Source of the DNA: Chryseobacterium sp. BLS98
GTDB lineage: Bacteria > Bacteroidota > Bacteroidia > Flavobacteriales > Weeksellaceae
Assembly: GCF_001045445.1 (NCBI RefSeq)
Contig: NZ_LFNF01000001.1
Coordinates: 620,001 to 684,000 of the forward strand
Length of the DNA: 64,000 nt
Reading direction: 5' to 3'
The notes beneath the pieces were generated by a model. The model saw only the letters and a list, made by a program, of their open reading frames with translations. It was not told the origin of the DNA and made no database searches. Below are positions 33,704-43,492 of the stretch, piece by piece (within the stretch, counting starts at the first letter, position 1; every line of letters begins with the position of its first letter). The position numbers and the translations under genes are program-made.

Positions 33704-35938
33704 TTATTTTACAGGCTTGCTTCCCATGACAAATTTCAGTTCGCCTCCGTTCATGATATCGCTGTGGCTGATTTCCCAGCTTTTGAACTCTTTACCATTT
33801 AAGAACATTTTCTGAACGTAGATGTTTTTATCTGAAATTTTATCCGCAATTACTGTGAAGGTTTTTCCGTTTTCCAGCTTTAAAGATGCTTTTGGAAACT
33901 GTGGCGCTCCGATGGCATAGACGGGTTTTCCGGGTGTAACAGGGTAAAATCCTAATGATGAGAAAATATACCAGGCAGACATCTGGCCACAGTCTTCGTT
34001 GTTGACAATTCCATCCGGTTTTGCTGCATACATATTATCACGGATGAATTTCACCATTTTCTGGGTTTTGTAAGGACTTCCTGCATAATTGTAAAGGTAA
34101 GGAACGTGATGTCCCGGCTCGTCGCCAAACCCAAGAGAACCAATAAATCCCGAAATATCAACATGCTGCTCTCCTTCCATTTTTAAAGTTTCAGTAAAGG
34201 TTTTATCCAATTTTTCTTCAAAGCCTTTTTTTCCACCGTACAGATTCATCATTTCATCGATCTGATGAGGGACGAAGAAATCATAGGCCCAGATATTTCC
34301 GGAAACCCAGTGTGGCTGAAGTTTTTTCCAATCATTTAATTTAAAATCAGCAATGAATTCCCCGTTCTTCTGTCTTGGCCAGAAATGGTTGTTTTCTTTG
34401 TTGAAGGTATTCAGGAAGTTCATGGAACGTTTTTTATAAACTTCTGCTTCTTCCTTTTTACCCAGCTTTTCAGCAAGCTGCTGAATGCACCAGTCATCGT
34501 ATGCGTATTCCAGGGTTGCAGAGACTGAAGCACCGTTTTCGGATGGCGTGTAGCCCAGTTTGATATAATCATTCAGGCCTCCTCCTCCATCGCTGCTACT
34601 CATTTTATCGGTTAAAGAAGCATCTTTCATGGCTGCAAATGCTTTTTCCTGATCTATTCCCGGTACGCCTTTGGAAATGGCATCCCAGATTACAGATACA
34701 CTGTGATATCCGAGCATACAGAAATTATCATATCCACACAGCTCCCAGATCGGCATATGATCTTTGCGATCTGTATACCTGCTGATTAAGGAATTGGCAA
34801 ATTCTTTCGTATGTTTCTGATCCATAATAGTCAGCAAAGGGTGTGTTGCCCTGAAGCCGTCCCAATAGGAATAGGTGCTGTAATTGGTAAACCATTTCGT
34901 GTTCATGTTTTCCTGTGCGGCAACATAATCTCCGTTGGTATCCATATATAGGTTAGGCGCTATAAAGGTGTGATACACTCCGGTATAGAAAATTTTTCTC
35001 TGGTCATCCGTGCCTCCTGTCACCTGGAATCTGCTGATAAGGTCTCTCCATGTTTTCTGGGCAGTTTCTTTAGCTTTTGCAAAATCTACATTCTTTGCCT
35101 CGGCATCGAAGTTTTGCTGTGCTCCTTCCGTGCTTACCGGCGACAGGGAAACTTTCACTTCTATACTTTCATTTTCCTGAGTAGAAAATCTTACGAAAGC
35201 TTTGGCGTCTTTGGCAAGCGCTATTTTTTCATTTTCTTTTATCTTTCCTTCAGAATAAGTTCCGTAAGATTTGAATGGTTTTGAAAATTCCATCACAAAA
35301 TAGGCGAATCTTTTGCCTCCCCAGCCGTTGCTGTAGCAATATCCTTTAATCTTATTGTTTCCCTCTATACTTACCAGCGTATGGTAAATATTTCCGAAAA
35401 TCTTATTGGTTGGATCTATAATAATATTGGCCTCTTCACTTTTCGGGAAAGTATATTTGTGAAATCCAACTCTTGGTGAAGCTGTCAGTTCGGCTTTAAT
35501 TCCGTAGCTGTCCAGCATGACTGAATAGTATCCCGGTGAAGCGGTTTCCTTATCATGAGTGAATGTCGAGCGGTAGCCGCTTTCCGGTTTGTCTTCTGTA
35601 CCCGGAAGCATTTTTATATTTCCTACGGTTGGCATCACCAGAATGTCCCCAAGATCTGCCCAGCCTGTTCCGCTAAGGTGATTATGACTGAACCCCATAA
35701 TGGTTTTACTGCTGTAATGGTATCCTGAACACCAGTCCCAGTCACCACTTTTGGTATTCTGATCCGGACTTAGCTGAACCATTCCGAAAGGAGTTGTAGC
35801 TCCCGGAAAGGTATGGCCATGCCCTCCGGTTCCTATAAAAGGATCTACCCAGGAAAGAATATCGTCTTTCCGTTGCTGGGCATTTCCGATATTGGAAACG
35901 AGAGTCAGTAATAAAAATATCAGGAGTTCTTTTTTCAT
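33704..35938 (-). CDS. GH92 alpha-mannosidase (canonical catalytic residues)
   Basis: The 744-residue protein has a signal peptide (about 1-20) and both GH92 domains: 'WVDPFIGTGGHGHTFPGATTP' and 'GFSHNHLSGTGWADLGD' in the beta domain, then 'GFGDEPGHHVPYLYNYAG' with the catalytic Glu (residue 607 from this start) and 'NNEDCGQMSAWYIFSSLGF' with the base Asp. It requires Ca2+ in characterised relatives. The HNHLSGTG motif is common among alpha-1,2 and alpha-1,3 mannosidases. The ATG at 35938 or 35944 could start it. It works with GH125 in the periplasm on imported high-mannose glycan. Confidence 0.93.
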   Translation of the reverse strand: MKKELLIFLLLTLVSNIGNAQQRKDDILSWVDPFIGTGGHGHTFPGATTPFGMVQLSPDQNTKSGDWDWCSGYHYSSKTIMGFSHNHLSGTGWADLGDILVMPTVGNIKMLPGTEDKPESGYRSTFTHDKETASPGYYSVMLDSYGIKAELTASPRVGFHKYTFPKSEEANIIIDPTNKIFGNIYHTLVSIEGNNKIKGYCYSNGWGGKRFAYFVMEFSKPFKSYGTYSEGKIKENEKIALAKDAKAFVRFSTQENESIEVKVSLSPVSTEGAQQNFDAEAKNVDFAKAKETAQKTWRDLISRFQVTGGTDDQRKIFYTGVYHTFIAPNLYMDTNGDYVAAQENMNTKWFTNYSTYSYWDGFRATHPLLTIMDQKHTKEFANSLISRYTDRKDHMPIWELCGYDNFCMLGYHSVSVIWDAISKGVPGIDQEKAFAAMKDASLTDKMSSSDGGGGLNDYIKLGYTPSENGASVSATLEYAYDDWCIQQLAEKLGKKEEAEVYKKRSMNFLNTFNKENNHFWPRQKNGEFIADFKLNDWKKLQPHWVSGNIWAYDFFVPHQIDEMMNLYGGKKGFEEKLDKTFTETLKMEGEQHVDISGFIGSLGFGDEPGHHVPYLYNYAGSPYKTQKMVKFIRDNMYAAKPDGIVNNEDCGQMSAWYIFSSLGFYPVTPGKPVYAIGAPQFPKASLKLENGKTFTVIADKISDKNIYVQKMFLNGKEFKSWEISHSDIMNGGELKFVMGSKPVK

Positions 35939-36066
35939 AATCATAATACGGAAATCTTAAAAATCCTTCAAGATAGGAGTTTATTTAACAATACAAAAAC
36001 CTCAACCATGATTTCAACAAGAGGAAAAATAAAGTTGACGGGCATATTTCACAGGTTTTAATCAGT

Positions 36067-37038
36067 TTAAAGCGAATTCTTCTTCATAAAATCAATGATT
36101 TCTGAAATATATCCAAATGCAATAGCTACAACGGTATCCGCCGCGCCATAATAGACTGTTACCTTATCCCCTTCTGAAAGTGCCGCACACGGGAATACCA
36201 CATTCGGAATATCTCCTGTAAGCTCATACAATTCAGCCGGAGCCAGTAAGTAAGGTTTTGTTCTGTACAATACTTTTGACGGATCTTCAAGATCCAGTAA
36301 TGATGCTCCCATAGAATAACGGAAACCTCTGCAGGTATTGATCACACCATGATAGAAAAGCAGCCATCCTTCTTCTGTTTTGATAGGAACAGGTCCAGCC
36401 CCGATTTTGGTACATTGCCATGCGCTGTCTTCAAACGGAGCCACTTTCATCACACATCTGTGCTCGCCCCAGTATTTCATATCCGGGCTGTAGCTGATGT
36501 AAATATCTCCGAAAGGGGTATGGCCATTATCACTTGGCCTGCTCAGCATGGCATATTTACCATTTATTTTTTCAGGAAAAAGAACTCCGTTTCTGTTGAA
36601 GGGCAGGAATGCATTTTCGCACTGAAAGAATTCTTTAAAATCAAAAGTATAGGCAATTCCGATCGTTGGACCGTGGTATCCGTTGCACCATGTGATCCAG
36701 TAGCGGTCTTCTATAAAGGCAACACGGGGATCGTATTTATAATCGGATTCTATCATTTCGGTATTTCCAGCTTTCATATCGATAGGATCGTGATTGATTT
36801 CCCAATTGATCCCATCCTTACTGAAACCTGCAAAAATATTCATCTGCACTGCTTTGTTGTCGCAACGGAAAACTCCTGCGAACCCGTCCTCAAAAGGAAC
36901 TACTGCACTATTGAAAATGCTGTTGGAGGTAGGGATCGCATATCTGTTGATGATCGGATTTGCAGAGTAACGCCACATAATATCATGGCTGTCTTCCGGA
37001 CGATCCTGCCAAGGGATCTTTGCTGGTTGAAATGTCAT
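36067..37038 (-). CDS. GH130 mannoside phosphorylase (Man-beta-1,4-GlcNAc type likely)
   Basis: The 323-residue five-bladed propeller has no signal peptide and is therefore cytosolic. '[22 protein letters not shown]' near 99-120 carries the catalytic Asp103. '[20 protein letters not shown]' holds phosphate-binding residues and '[14 protein letters not shown]' is a family ending. GH130 enzymes phosphorolyse beta-1,4-mannosides to mannose-1-phosphate. In an N-glycan locus the substrate is probably Man-beta-1,4-GlcNAc left by endoglycosidase and alpha-mannosidases (subfamily GH130_2); that specificity is inferred from context. It is beside the MFS carrier gene. Confidence 0.9.
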   Translation of the reverse strand: MTFQPAKIPWQDRPEDSHDIMWRYSANPIINRYAIPTSNSIFNSAVVPFEDGFAGVFRCDNKAVQMNIFAGFSKDGINWEINHDPIDMKAGNTEMIESDYKYDPRVAFIEDRYWITWCNGYHGPTIGIAYTFDFKEFFQCENAFLPFNRNGVLFPEKINGKYAMLSRPSDNGHTPFGDIYISYSPDMKYWGEHRCVMKVAPFEDSAWQCTKIGAGPVPIKTEEGWLLFYHGVINTCRGFRYSMGASLLDLEDPSKVLYRTKPYLLAPAELYELTGDIPNVVFPCAALSEGDKVTVYYGAADTVVAIAFGYISEIIDFMKKNSL

Positions 37039-37079
37039 AAAGTATTTTTACTTTTTATTTAATGTATTTGATAAATGAT

Positions 37080-38372
37080 TTAGTGTTCTTTTGGTTGTTC
37101 AGGATACGAGAATGGAACAAGCATTGTTACGACAAATGCCGGTATGGTAGCAATCAGAACCCAGATAAAAAACATTTTGTAGCCTACCCAATCGCTGATC
37201 ATCCCGCTGAACATCCCGGGGATCATCACCCCAAGATTCATTATACCGGTAGCAAAGGCGTAATGAGCAGTTTTGTGCTCGCCGGGTGCAATTTGCTGCA
37301 TGATATACAACATCAGGCCTACAAACCCGAATCCATAGCCAAAATACTCCACAACGACCGCAATACCCACCGGGAGCAGCTCTGACGGCTGAAAATGAGC
37401 CAGTAGTGCATAGACCACAAATGGAATATTAAAAGCAGAGCACAACCAGATCAATGATCTTTTCAATCCTCTTGCCGCAATGAAATAGCCGGCCAGCACG
37501 GATCCTAAAATAAATGCCGCTGAGCCGTAAGTTCCGTAAATAAGTCCTATATCTGAAGTGGATAATCCAAGCCCTCCCGATGTCCTCGGCGCTTTAAAAA
37601 ACAAGGGGGCAATCTTTATCGCAAATCCTTCTGCAAAACGGTAGAGAATAATAAAGAGTACTGCCCACAGGATATTCTTTTTTCTGAAGAAAGAAGTAAT
37701 AACCTCCAACAGCTCTTTACGGATATTCCGTGTTTTTCTGGCTTCCCTTTGCTCATCCTTTTTATTTTCTTTAGGCAAAACAGCATAATGATAAATGGCC
37801 AGAAGAAAAAATAGAAGACCATAAATTCCCATAATGATCATCCATGCATTGGTAACTCCTTTTGTTTTCTCCAGAACTCCTGCGAAATAGACCAGAACTC
37901 CACTGCTTATAATTTTTGCCAGATTGTAGAAAGCACCCTGCCAACCGATATATTTTGCCTGCTCCTTATTTGTCAGAAAATTGATATAAGTTCCGTCTGC
38001 TGCTATATCGTGTGTAGCACCGCAAAATGCAACAACAGCAAAAAGGGCAATGCTGTACCTGAAGAAGTCCTGCATCGGTAAGCTTAAAGCAATTAACGCA
38101 AATAGAATCCCTATGGCAAACTGGGTGGCTACAACAAAAAACTTCTTTGTTTTATAGATCTCCAGGAAAGGGCTCCAAAAAGGCTTCAATGTCCAGGAAA
38201 ACATAATCAGGGCAGTCCAGAATGTAATTCTGGAATCTGAAATCCCCATATCTTTGTACATGATCCCGGAAACTGCATTAATGGTTACAAAGGGAATTCC
38301 CATTGCAAAATATAATGTTGATATCCAGAATATCGGTTTCACCGACTGTGTTTCAGAATTGTTGCTTCCCAT
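37080..38372 (-). CDS. MFS transporter, probably for mannosyl-GlcNAc
   Basis: The 430-residue protein has 12 hydrophobic helices with a charged central loop (about 195-225, 'KENKKDEQREARKTRNIRKE'). 'KPFWSPFLEIYKTKKFFVVA' is like the loop of AmpG/PAT-type carriers. It should carry the final disaccharide or mannose across the inner membrane to the GH130 phosphorylase and ROK kinase. Placement between SusD and GH130 genes supports this. It is separated from susD by 183 bp that hold an inverted repeat, so it may have reduced or separate transcription. Confidence 0.88.
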   Translation of the reverse strand: MGSNNSETQSVKPIFWISTLYFAMGIPFVTINAVSGIMYKDMGISDSRITFWTALIMFSWTLKPFWSPFLEIYKTKKFFVVATQFAIGILFALIALSLPMQDFFRYSIALFAVVAFCGATHDIAADGTYINFLTNKEQAKYIGWQGAFYNLAKIISSGVLVYFAGVLEKTKGVTNAWMIIMGIYGLLFFLLAIYHYAVLPKENKKDEQREARKTRNIRKELLEVITSFFRKKNILWAVLFIILYRFAEGFAIKIAPLFFKAPRTSGGLGLSTSDIGLIYGTYGSAAFILGSVLAGYFIAARGLKRSLIWLCSAFNIPFVVYALLAHFQPSELLPVGIAVVVEYFGYGFGFVGLMLYIMQQIAPGEHKTAHYAFATGIMNLGVMIPGMFSGMISDWVGYKMFFIWVLIATIPAFVVTMLVPFSYPEQPKEH

Positions 38373-38390
38373 GTTTAAACTAAATATTAA

Positions 38391-38535
38391 AGAAAAAGAG
38401 AGCCTCCCAAAAGCATCATTCCGAATTGAAACGAAACTAAAATTGAAGAACCTAAACTAACGTGTATCAGAAATTTCTTCTACCGGAATGAAAAATCAAA
38501 TTAAATCTAACTTTTGAGACGGCCTCTTTATCTTT
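38391..38535. repeat. Long imperfect inverted repeat between susD and the MFS gene
   Basis: The arms 38391-38413 and 38511-38533 match as reverse complements at 18 of 23 positions. An inner pair (attccg near 38419 and cggaat near 38484) nests inside. Transcribed RNA from either strand could fold. It may act as a weak terminator or mRNA stabiliser that separates SusCD from the downstream enzymes, or be a resident repeat. Confidence 0.5.
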
Positions 38536-38555
38536 ATACTGATCTGCTAAAATTA

Positions 38556-40184
38556 TTACTTTTTATCCCACCATAGCTTGGTTCCCCCTGTATCAGGCCC
38601 TCCAAGGTACTGCAATGCTTGAGCATAGTTCAGGGTATTGTTTCTGTATTTGGTCGGAATAGGAACTCTTCTGATCATAGCATCGGTGCTGATGGTTCCC
38701 TGACTGTCATTGAGAACGTTTTTGAAAATAACAGGATAACCGGTTCTTCTCTGTTCTGCCCATGCCTCGGATCCGTCAGGATAAATAGCGATCCATTTCT
38801 GGGTCATAATTCTTTCTAATTTTCTTTCAAAAGAATCTCCTTCATTCCATTTAATAGTAATGGTGCTTAGCATTGGGTTTCCTGCTAAAATACTGTTTGA
38901 TGCATTTTTAGGATCAATATAGGGAGCTTCCTTAGAAACGGCATCTGCCACATAAGTAGCATAAGATGCACTTTTCCCCCATTCTGCAAATGACATTTCG
39001 ATACCTTTGTTGTAGTTTGTTCCTGCATCTCCTGCTCCGGCATACCCTCTAATGGCGGCTTCCGCTTTCAGGAACCATATTTCCGCAGCAGTAAATACTT
39101 TATTTTTACCATTGCTATTGGAAAAATAATCTCCATTGGCAGATGCTGCGATAGGCTGGGAGAAGTCTCCATATCTGTCTTTACTTCCTCCCATATCAAC
39201 TCCCTGTCTTATTCCGATATACTGTCCGGCTACACTAGGATCGGTGGCAGGTTTTGCATAAGCAGATCTTCTCGGATCATTAAATCCGTTCATAAATGCC
39301 ATTAATGGTGCCCCTATTTTACAGTCGCCCCAGGAATAAATAATATCGCTGAGAGGAGAAGCTCCTCCATAGTTAATCAGTGCATTTGCAGAATTGTCAT
39401 CAATAAGCCCCACAGGAGATGCCAAAGCCTGTTCTGCATACGATCTTGATTTGGCAGGATCGGCATAACTTATTCTCATTGCAAATCTTAATTTTAAGGA
39501 ATTGGCAAGTTTTGCCCAGTTGGCCAGGTTACCGCCATATATAAGGTCCGATTTGGTAATAACTGCCTTATCTTCAACACCCGGAGTCTGCTGCAGGTCT
39601 GAAATTGCAGAACTAAGGTCTGCAATGAAATTGTTATAAGCTTCCTGCTGTGAATCGAAATCCGTAATTCCCGTTGTAGGATTAGGTGTTTCAAATTTAC
39701 TGTAAATGATGGGTCCGTGTGCATCTGAGACTTTACTTGCAGAGATTACTTTAAGAATTTTTGCAACAGCAAGAGATGCCTTAAAATTGATACCCGGATA
39801 GTTTTCTTTGATCACATTGTTAATTGTCTTTGACTTGTCAAAAACATCTTCCAGCTGCGTCATCATAATCCTTTCATTCCATCCGTCCATTATGAAATAA
39901 GTGGTGTTATTTCTCCCTCCATTATAAGGGGTAGCTGTACTGAATAAGCCACTAAACATATCCGCGTTAAGGTTGGTCTGTAGCTGATAGATCCAGTTGG
40001 TAGAACTTTGCTGGTTTCTCTGCATCAATTTCAGGGGATTTACAATCTGGGTGAAATCGGCATTGAAATTTTCAGGACCTCCAATGTACTCCTGGTTATA
40101 TTTATCAAATTCGCCCGTGCAGCCTAAAGCAGCAAATAGCATACATGCACTGAGTGAAATGGTTTTAATATGAGATATTTTCAT
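38556..40184 (-). CDS. SusD/RagB-family glycan-binding lipoprotein
   Basis: The 542-residue surface lipoprotein has a lipobox with Cys22 ('FAALGC'). The body is the helical SusD-like fold with TPR-like repeats (the SusD-like_2 form), with 'LKLRFAMRISYADP' near 225 and 'ERIMTQKWIAIYPDGSEAWAEQRRTGYP' near 465, both typical. It sits 10 bp after susC and caps the SusC channel, binding glycan for TonB-driven import. No separate surface glycan-binding protein gene follows, unlike many Bacteroides loci. Confidence 0.94.
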   Translation of the reverse strand: MKISHIKTISLSACMLFAALGCTGEFDKYNQEYIGGPENFNADFTQIVNPLKLMQRNQQSSTNWIYQLQTNLNADMFSGLFSTATPYNGGRNNTTYFIMDGWNERIMMTQLEDVFDKSKTINNVIKENYPGINFKASLAVAKILKVISASKVSDAHGPIIYSKFETPNPTTGITDFDSQQEAYNNFIADLSSAISDLQQTPGVEDKAVITKSDLIYGGNLANWAKLANSLKLRFAMRISYADPAKSRSYAEQALASPVGLIDDNSANALINYGGASPLSDIIYSWGDCKIGAPLMAFMNGFNDPRRSAYAKPATDPSVAGQYIGIRQGVDMGGSKDRYGDFSQPIAASANGDYFSNSNGKNKVFTAAEIWFLKAEAAIRGYAGAGDAGTNYNKGIEMSFAEWGKSASYATYVADAVSKEAPYIDPKNASNSILAGNPMLSTITIKWNEGDSFERKLERIMTQKWIAIYPDGSEAWAEQRRTGYPVIFKNVLNDSQGTISTDAMIRRVPIPTKYRNNTLNYAQALQYLGGPDTGGTKLWWDKK

Positions 40185-40194
40185 TTTGTTAAAA

Positions 40195-43095
40195 TTAGAA
40201 GTTAGCTTTTAATGACAGACCAACTGATCTGGTAATCGGCATTCCAAACATATCGATACCTACACCTCCAGGATTAACTCCTGATACTTGTTCAGGATCG
40301 AATGGAGCGTCTTTATATAAGAAAAACAGGTTGCTTCCGATTAAGCTTATTGTTGCATTTTCCATATATTTTGAATGTACACCAAACGTGTATGAAATAG
40401 AAGCCTGTCTCAAACGCACGGCTGTCGCTTTATACATGTATGGTTCATCAATAGATCCTGATACTTTAGAATAGTATTTTTCAGCATCAGTCAATCCTGT
40501 ATAAGGAGTACCGTTTTCGTAAACTGCATTTGGAATGGATACTCCTCCGTTATCACGGGCATCTGCGCTGGCCTTGCTTACCCCATACTGATCATTTTTA
40601 GCCTGGGTGTAGCCTAATACTTTTCCACCAAATTTTCCGTCAATAAGGAAACTGATTCCCAGTTTTCCGATATTGAATGAGTTGTTGAAGCCAAGGATGA
40701 ATTTAGGGTTTGGATTTCCAAGGTACTGAACCTGGTTCTCATCCCTTAACGGAACTCCGTCTGCATCCACAATGATTCTTCCCTGACCGTCTCTTTTGAA
40801 TACTGATCCATAAATATCACCGAAGGAACCTCCTACTTTTAATCTGTTATATCCTCCTCCTGTAAGCACAAAGGTTTTGTCTGCAGGAATCTGTAATCTG
40901 GATGGGAAAAGTTCTTTAATGGTATTTTTATTGGCGGAAGCATTTATTGTAGTTGTCCAGTCAAATTTGCTTCCCGCAAATACTTTATAAGATAAGCTGG
41001 ATTCAAATCCTACATTCTGAATTTTTCCGGCATTAACATCAAATCTTCCGGTTCCGAATCCTAAGTTGGAAGATATTTCCACTGCCTGCAAAAGCTGGTT
41101 GGATACTACTGAATTATAGTAAGTGAAGTCAAAGCTTAAACGGTTATTTAAAAGTTTAAGTTCTGTTCCTGCCTCAAAAGTTTTGTTAAGTTCCGGTTTC
41201 GCAAAGAGTTCAGAAAATTCCGGATTGGTAACCGGTGATGAATTAGGAGTAATCATAGTTCCTGCATTTACCTGATAACGGTAAATATTAGGAGCTGTCA
41301 GGTTGGAATACAATCCGTTTCCAACTTCTGCATAGGAAGCTCTCACTTTCCAGAAATTGATGGATTCTGAAATATTAAAGATTTCTGATAAGATGGCATT
41401 GAAACCAATCGATTCATAATCAAAAGAAACTCTGCCGGTTCCCGACAGCGTTGAATCCCAGTCATTTCTGAAGGTAAGATCCAGATATAAGAATTTTTTA
41501 TATCCTAAGTTAGCACTGGCAAAGACGGACTGGGTCTGTTTTTTTGTTCTGTATATTACATAACTCACTCCATTTCCGTTCTGGCCTGGCCATTGTAAAT
41601 TATTCAATTCAAACAGGTTAGGAATTACCAAAAGATTATTCTCTAAACTACTTGATGAATATCTTTGTGTATTTATACTCCCGCCCACCGTAAAATCCAA
41701 AGAAATATCATCAGTAATTTTCGGGCTTCCGATTAATAATGCGTCGCCGTAAGTAGATGTACTTTCAATTACATCTTTGTAAATCTTACCATTATCATTT
41801 CCACCTAACAAAACAGGCAACGAATAAACTGCTACATTACGCTGGCTGTCTGAGGTAGTATAATTGTAATTTCCTCTTACCCTGGCCGATAGCCAAGGAT
41901 TGATCTGATAGCTCAATGTCGCTGCACTGTAAAGATTTTTATTCTTTGTTGTCACAGGGTTTTTATAAAGAATCCAATATGGGTTTTGAGATTCCACGCT
42001 AAAGCTTCCGTCCGGTTTTATGGCCCACCAGTTCTGTGCAGGAAGCAGTCTGTTATTATTTTGATATGCATATTTTGAACCGCTGAACTGATCGAAATCA
42101 ACACCTCTCGGTAACCAATACAGGTTTACAAGCGGGGAGTAATAGGAACCCGGAGTCAGCCTGTTTTTGCTGTTTTGTAACGATCCCATGAAGTTAGCAT
42201 CAAGTGTCAGCTTATCATCAAGGAATTTACTTGAATTCCTGAAATTAATATTATACTGATCAAATACTGATGTAGGAATAATTCCTTTATTTGTCGTATT
42301 CCCTATAGAGAAAAAGTTATTGGACTTTTCATTTCCTGACTGGAATGAAAGGTTGTTAACCCATGTAGTCCCGGTCTGTAAAAAATCTTTCAGATAATCT
42401 TTTGAAGCTCCTTTTGGACCCCAGCTCTGTTGGGAACCTGTTTGTCCTGTATTAGGATCATAAGGAATAGTCTGAAGATAGCTGTGTTGCAGTTCAGGCA
42501 GGCTATAGGCCTGATCAAGAGTTAAACTTGTTGTATAAGATAATTTACTTCTACCTGCTTTTCCTTTTTTCGTTACAATCAAAACGGCACCGTTACCTCC
42601 CGCAGCACCGTATAATGCCGCCGCTGAAGCACCTTTAAGGAAATTGATGCTTTCAATGTCTTCAGGATTGATTGTACTTAAAACATCTCCGGTATCCGGC
42701 ATGGAAGCAAAAAAGTCTACATTGGGTCCCTTTGTATTGTTAATGATAGGAATCCCATCAATCACATATAACGGCTGGCTGTTTCTTGTAGATTTATCCC
42801 CTCTCATCACCACCCTCACGGATCCTCCTACACCACCATTGGTTTTATTAATCTGCACATTGGAAACTTTTCCGTTGATTGAATTCAAAAGATTGGGTGT
42901 TTTTACTTCTGTAAGCTCATCCCCTCCAATCTGCTGGCTGGAGTACGTTAAGGACCGTACCTGCCTTTTTATCCCCAAAGAAGTAACAACCACCTCTTCT
43001 ATTTTGGTTGTTTTAGCAGTATCTGCCTTTTTTGTTTCCTGTGCGTAGGCAGATAAAGAAATAGCTAATAAAACCGGTATAACAGTTTTTCTCAT
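40195..43095 (-). CDS. SusC/RagA TonB-linked outer-membrane importer
   Basis: The 966-residue protein has a signal peptide (about 1-18), a TonB-box-like 'IEEVVVTSLG' (32-41), a plug with 'QPLYVIDGIPI' and 'FLKGASAAALYGAAGGNGAVLI', and a C-terminal barrel ending in Phe. The usual N-terminal CarboxypepD-like domain of SusC proteins is absent; the box follows the signal almost at once. With SusD it should import high-mannose glycan in an energy-dependent way. It heads the locus, about 400 bp from an AraC-type regulator gene. Confidence 0.95.
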   Translation of the reverse strand: MRKTVIPVLLAISLSAYAQETKKADTAKTTKIEEVVVTSLGIKRQVRSLTYSSQQIGGDELTEVKTPNLLNSINGKVSNVQINKTNGGVGGSVRVVMRGDKSTRNSQPLYVIDGIPIINNTKGPNVDFFASMPDTGDVLSTINPEDIESINFLKGASAAALYGAAGGNGAVLIVTKKGKAGRSKLSYTTSLTLDQAYSLPELQHSYLQTIPYDPNTGQTGSQQSWGPKGASKDYLKDFLQTGTTWVNNLSFQSGNEKSNNFFSIGNTTNKGIIPTSVFDQYNINFRNSSKFLDDKLTLDANFMGSLQNSKNRLTPGSYYSPLVNLYWLPRGVDFDQFSGSKYAYQNNNRLLPAQNWWAIKPDGSFSVESQNPYWILYKNPVTTKNKNLYSAATLSYQINPWLSARVRGNYNYTTSDSQRNVAVYSLPVLLGGNDNGKIYKDVIESTSTYGDALLIGSPKITDDISLDFTVGGSINTQRYSSSSLENNLLVIPNLFELNNLQWPGQNGNGVSYVIYRTKKQTQSVFASANLGYKKFLYLDLTFRNDWDSTLSGTGRVSFDYESIGFNAILSEIFNISESINFWKVRASYAEVGNGLYSNLTAPNIYRYQVNAGTMITPNSSPVTNPEFSELFAKPELNKTFEAGTELKLLNNRLSFDFTYYNSVVSNQLLQAVEISSNLGFGTGRFDVNAGKIQNVGFESSLSYKVFAGSKFDWTTTINASANKNTIKELFPSRLQIPADKTFVLTGGGYNRLKVGGSFGDIYGSVFKRDGQGRIIVDADGVPLRDENQVQYLGNPNPKFILGFNNSFNIGKLGISFLIDGKFGGKVLGYTQAKNDQYGVSKASADARDNGGVSIPNAVYENGTPYTGLTDAEKYYSKVSGSIDEPYMYKATAVRLRQASISYTFGVHSKYMENATISLIGSNLFFLYKDAPFDPEQVSGVNPGGVGIDMFGMPITRSVGLSLKANF

Positions 43096-43429
43096 AAGGT
43101 TAGTTTTATTAAGATTTATTTGAGAATCAACTACATCGCTTTAAATATTACATGCATTTCAAAATGATATTTATCTTCATTTTTCAGCAACATTTGCATC
43201 AAATAATTAAAGTTTTGTTAAGATTTAATTCATATTAGCAAATCTAAATTTTGTTCACAGCCAGATATAATGCTATTTTATCATAAAACGATATTATTTT
43301 TTCACATACTTTAAAAACACCGCATTTATCAATTGATTATCAATAAAATAACACAAATTCTTACTGTATTTCACCTCCTGTTATATAATGCTTTTTTTGC
43401 ATTTTTTGATTAAAATACATCGACATCAT
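43096..43429 (-). promoter_or_regulatory. Upstream region of the susC operon
   Basis: The gap of 397 bp between susC and the AraC gene (43096-43492) is AT-rich and has no good open frame. On the minus strand a TAGATTTG box lies at 43239-43246, matching TAnnTTTG, and would give an mRNA leader of about 140 bases. A clear -33 TTG was not found. The rest holds the terminator of the AraC gene (43430-43457). Long leaders are common for regulated susCD operons. Confidence 0.4.
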
Positions 43430-43457
43430 AAAAAAATCCGGATATAACTACCCGGAT
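43430..43457 (-). terminator. Intrinsic terminator after the AraC gene
   Basis: The stem atccgg (43436-43441) and ccggat (43452-43457) is followed on the minus strand by a run of T (plus-strand A run, 43430-43436). It lies 36 bp past the AraC stop and insulates susC from it. Confidence 0.7.
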
Positions 43458-43492
43458 CTAATGACAAAAAACGCCTATTTTCAATAAACATC

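Noticed and set aside
36349-37062. 237-residue plus-strand frame opposite the GH130 gene
   Set aside because: It mirrors a clearly conserved GH130 gene. It shows no recognisable domain or promoter.
42644-43048. 134-residue plus-strand frame opposite susC
   Set aside because: Antisense to the conserved plug domain of SusC; no independent support.
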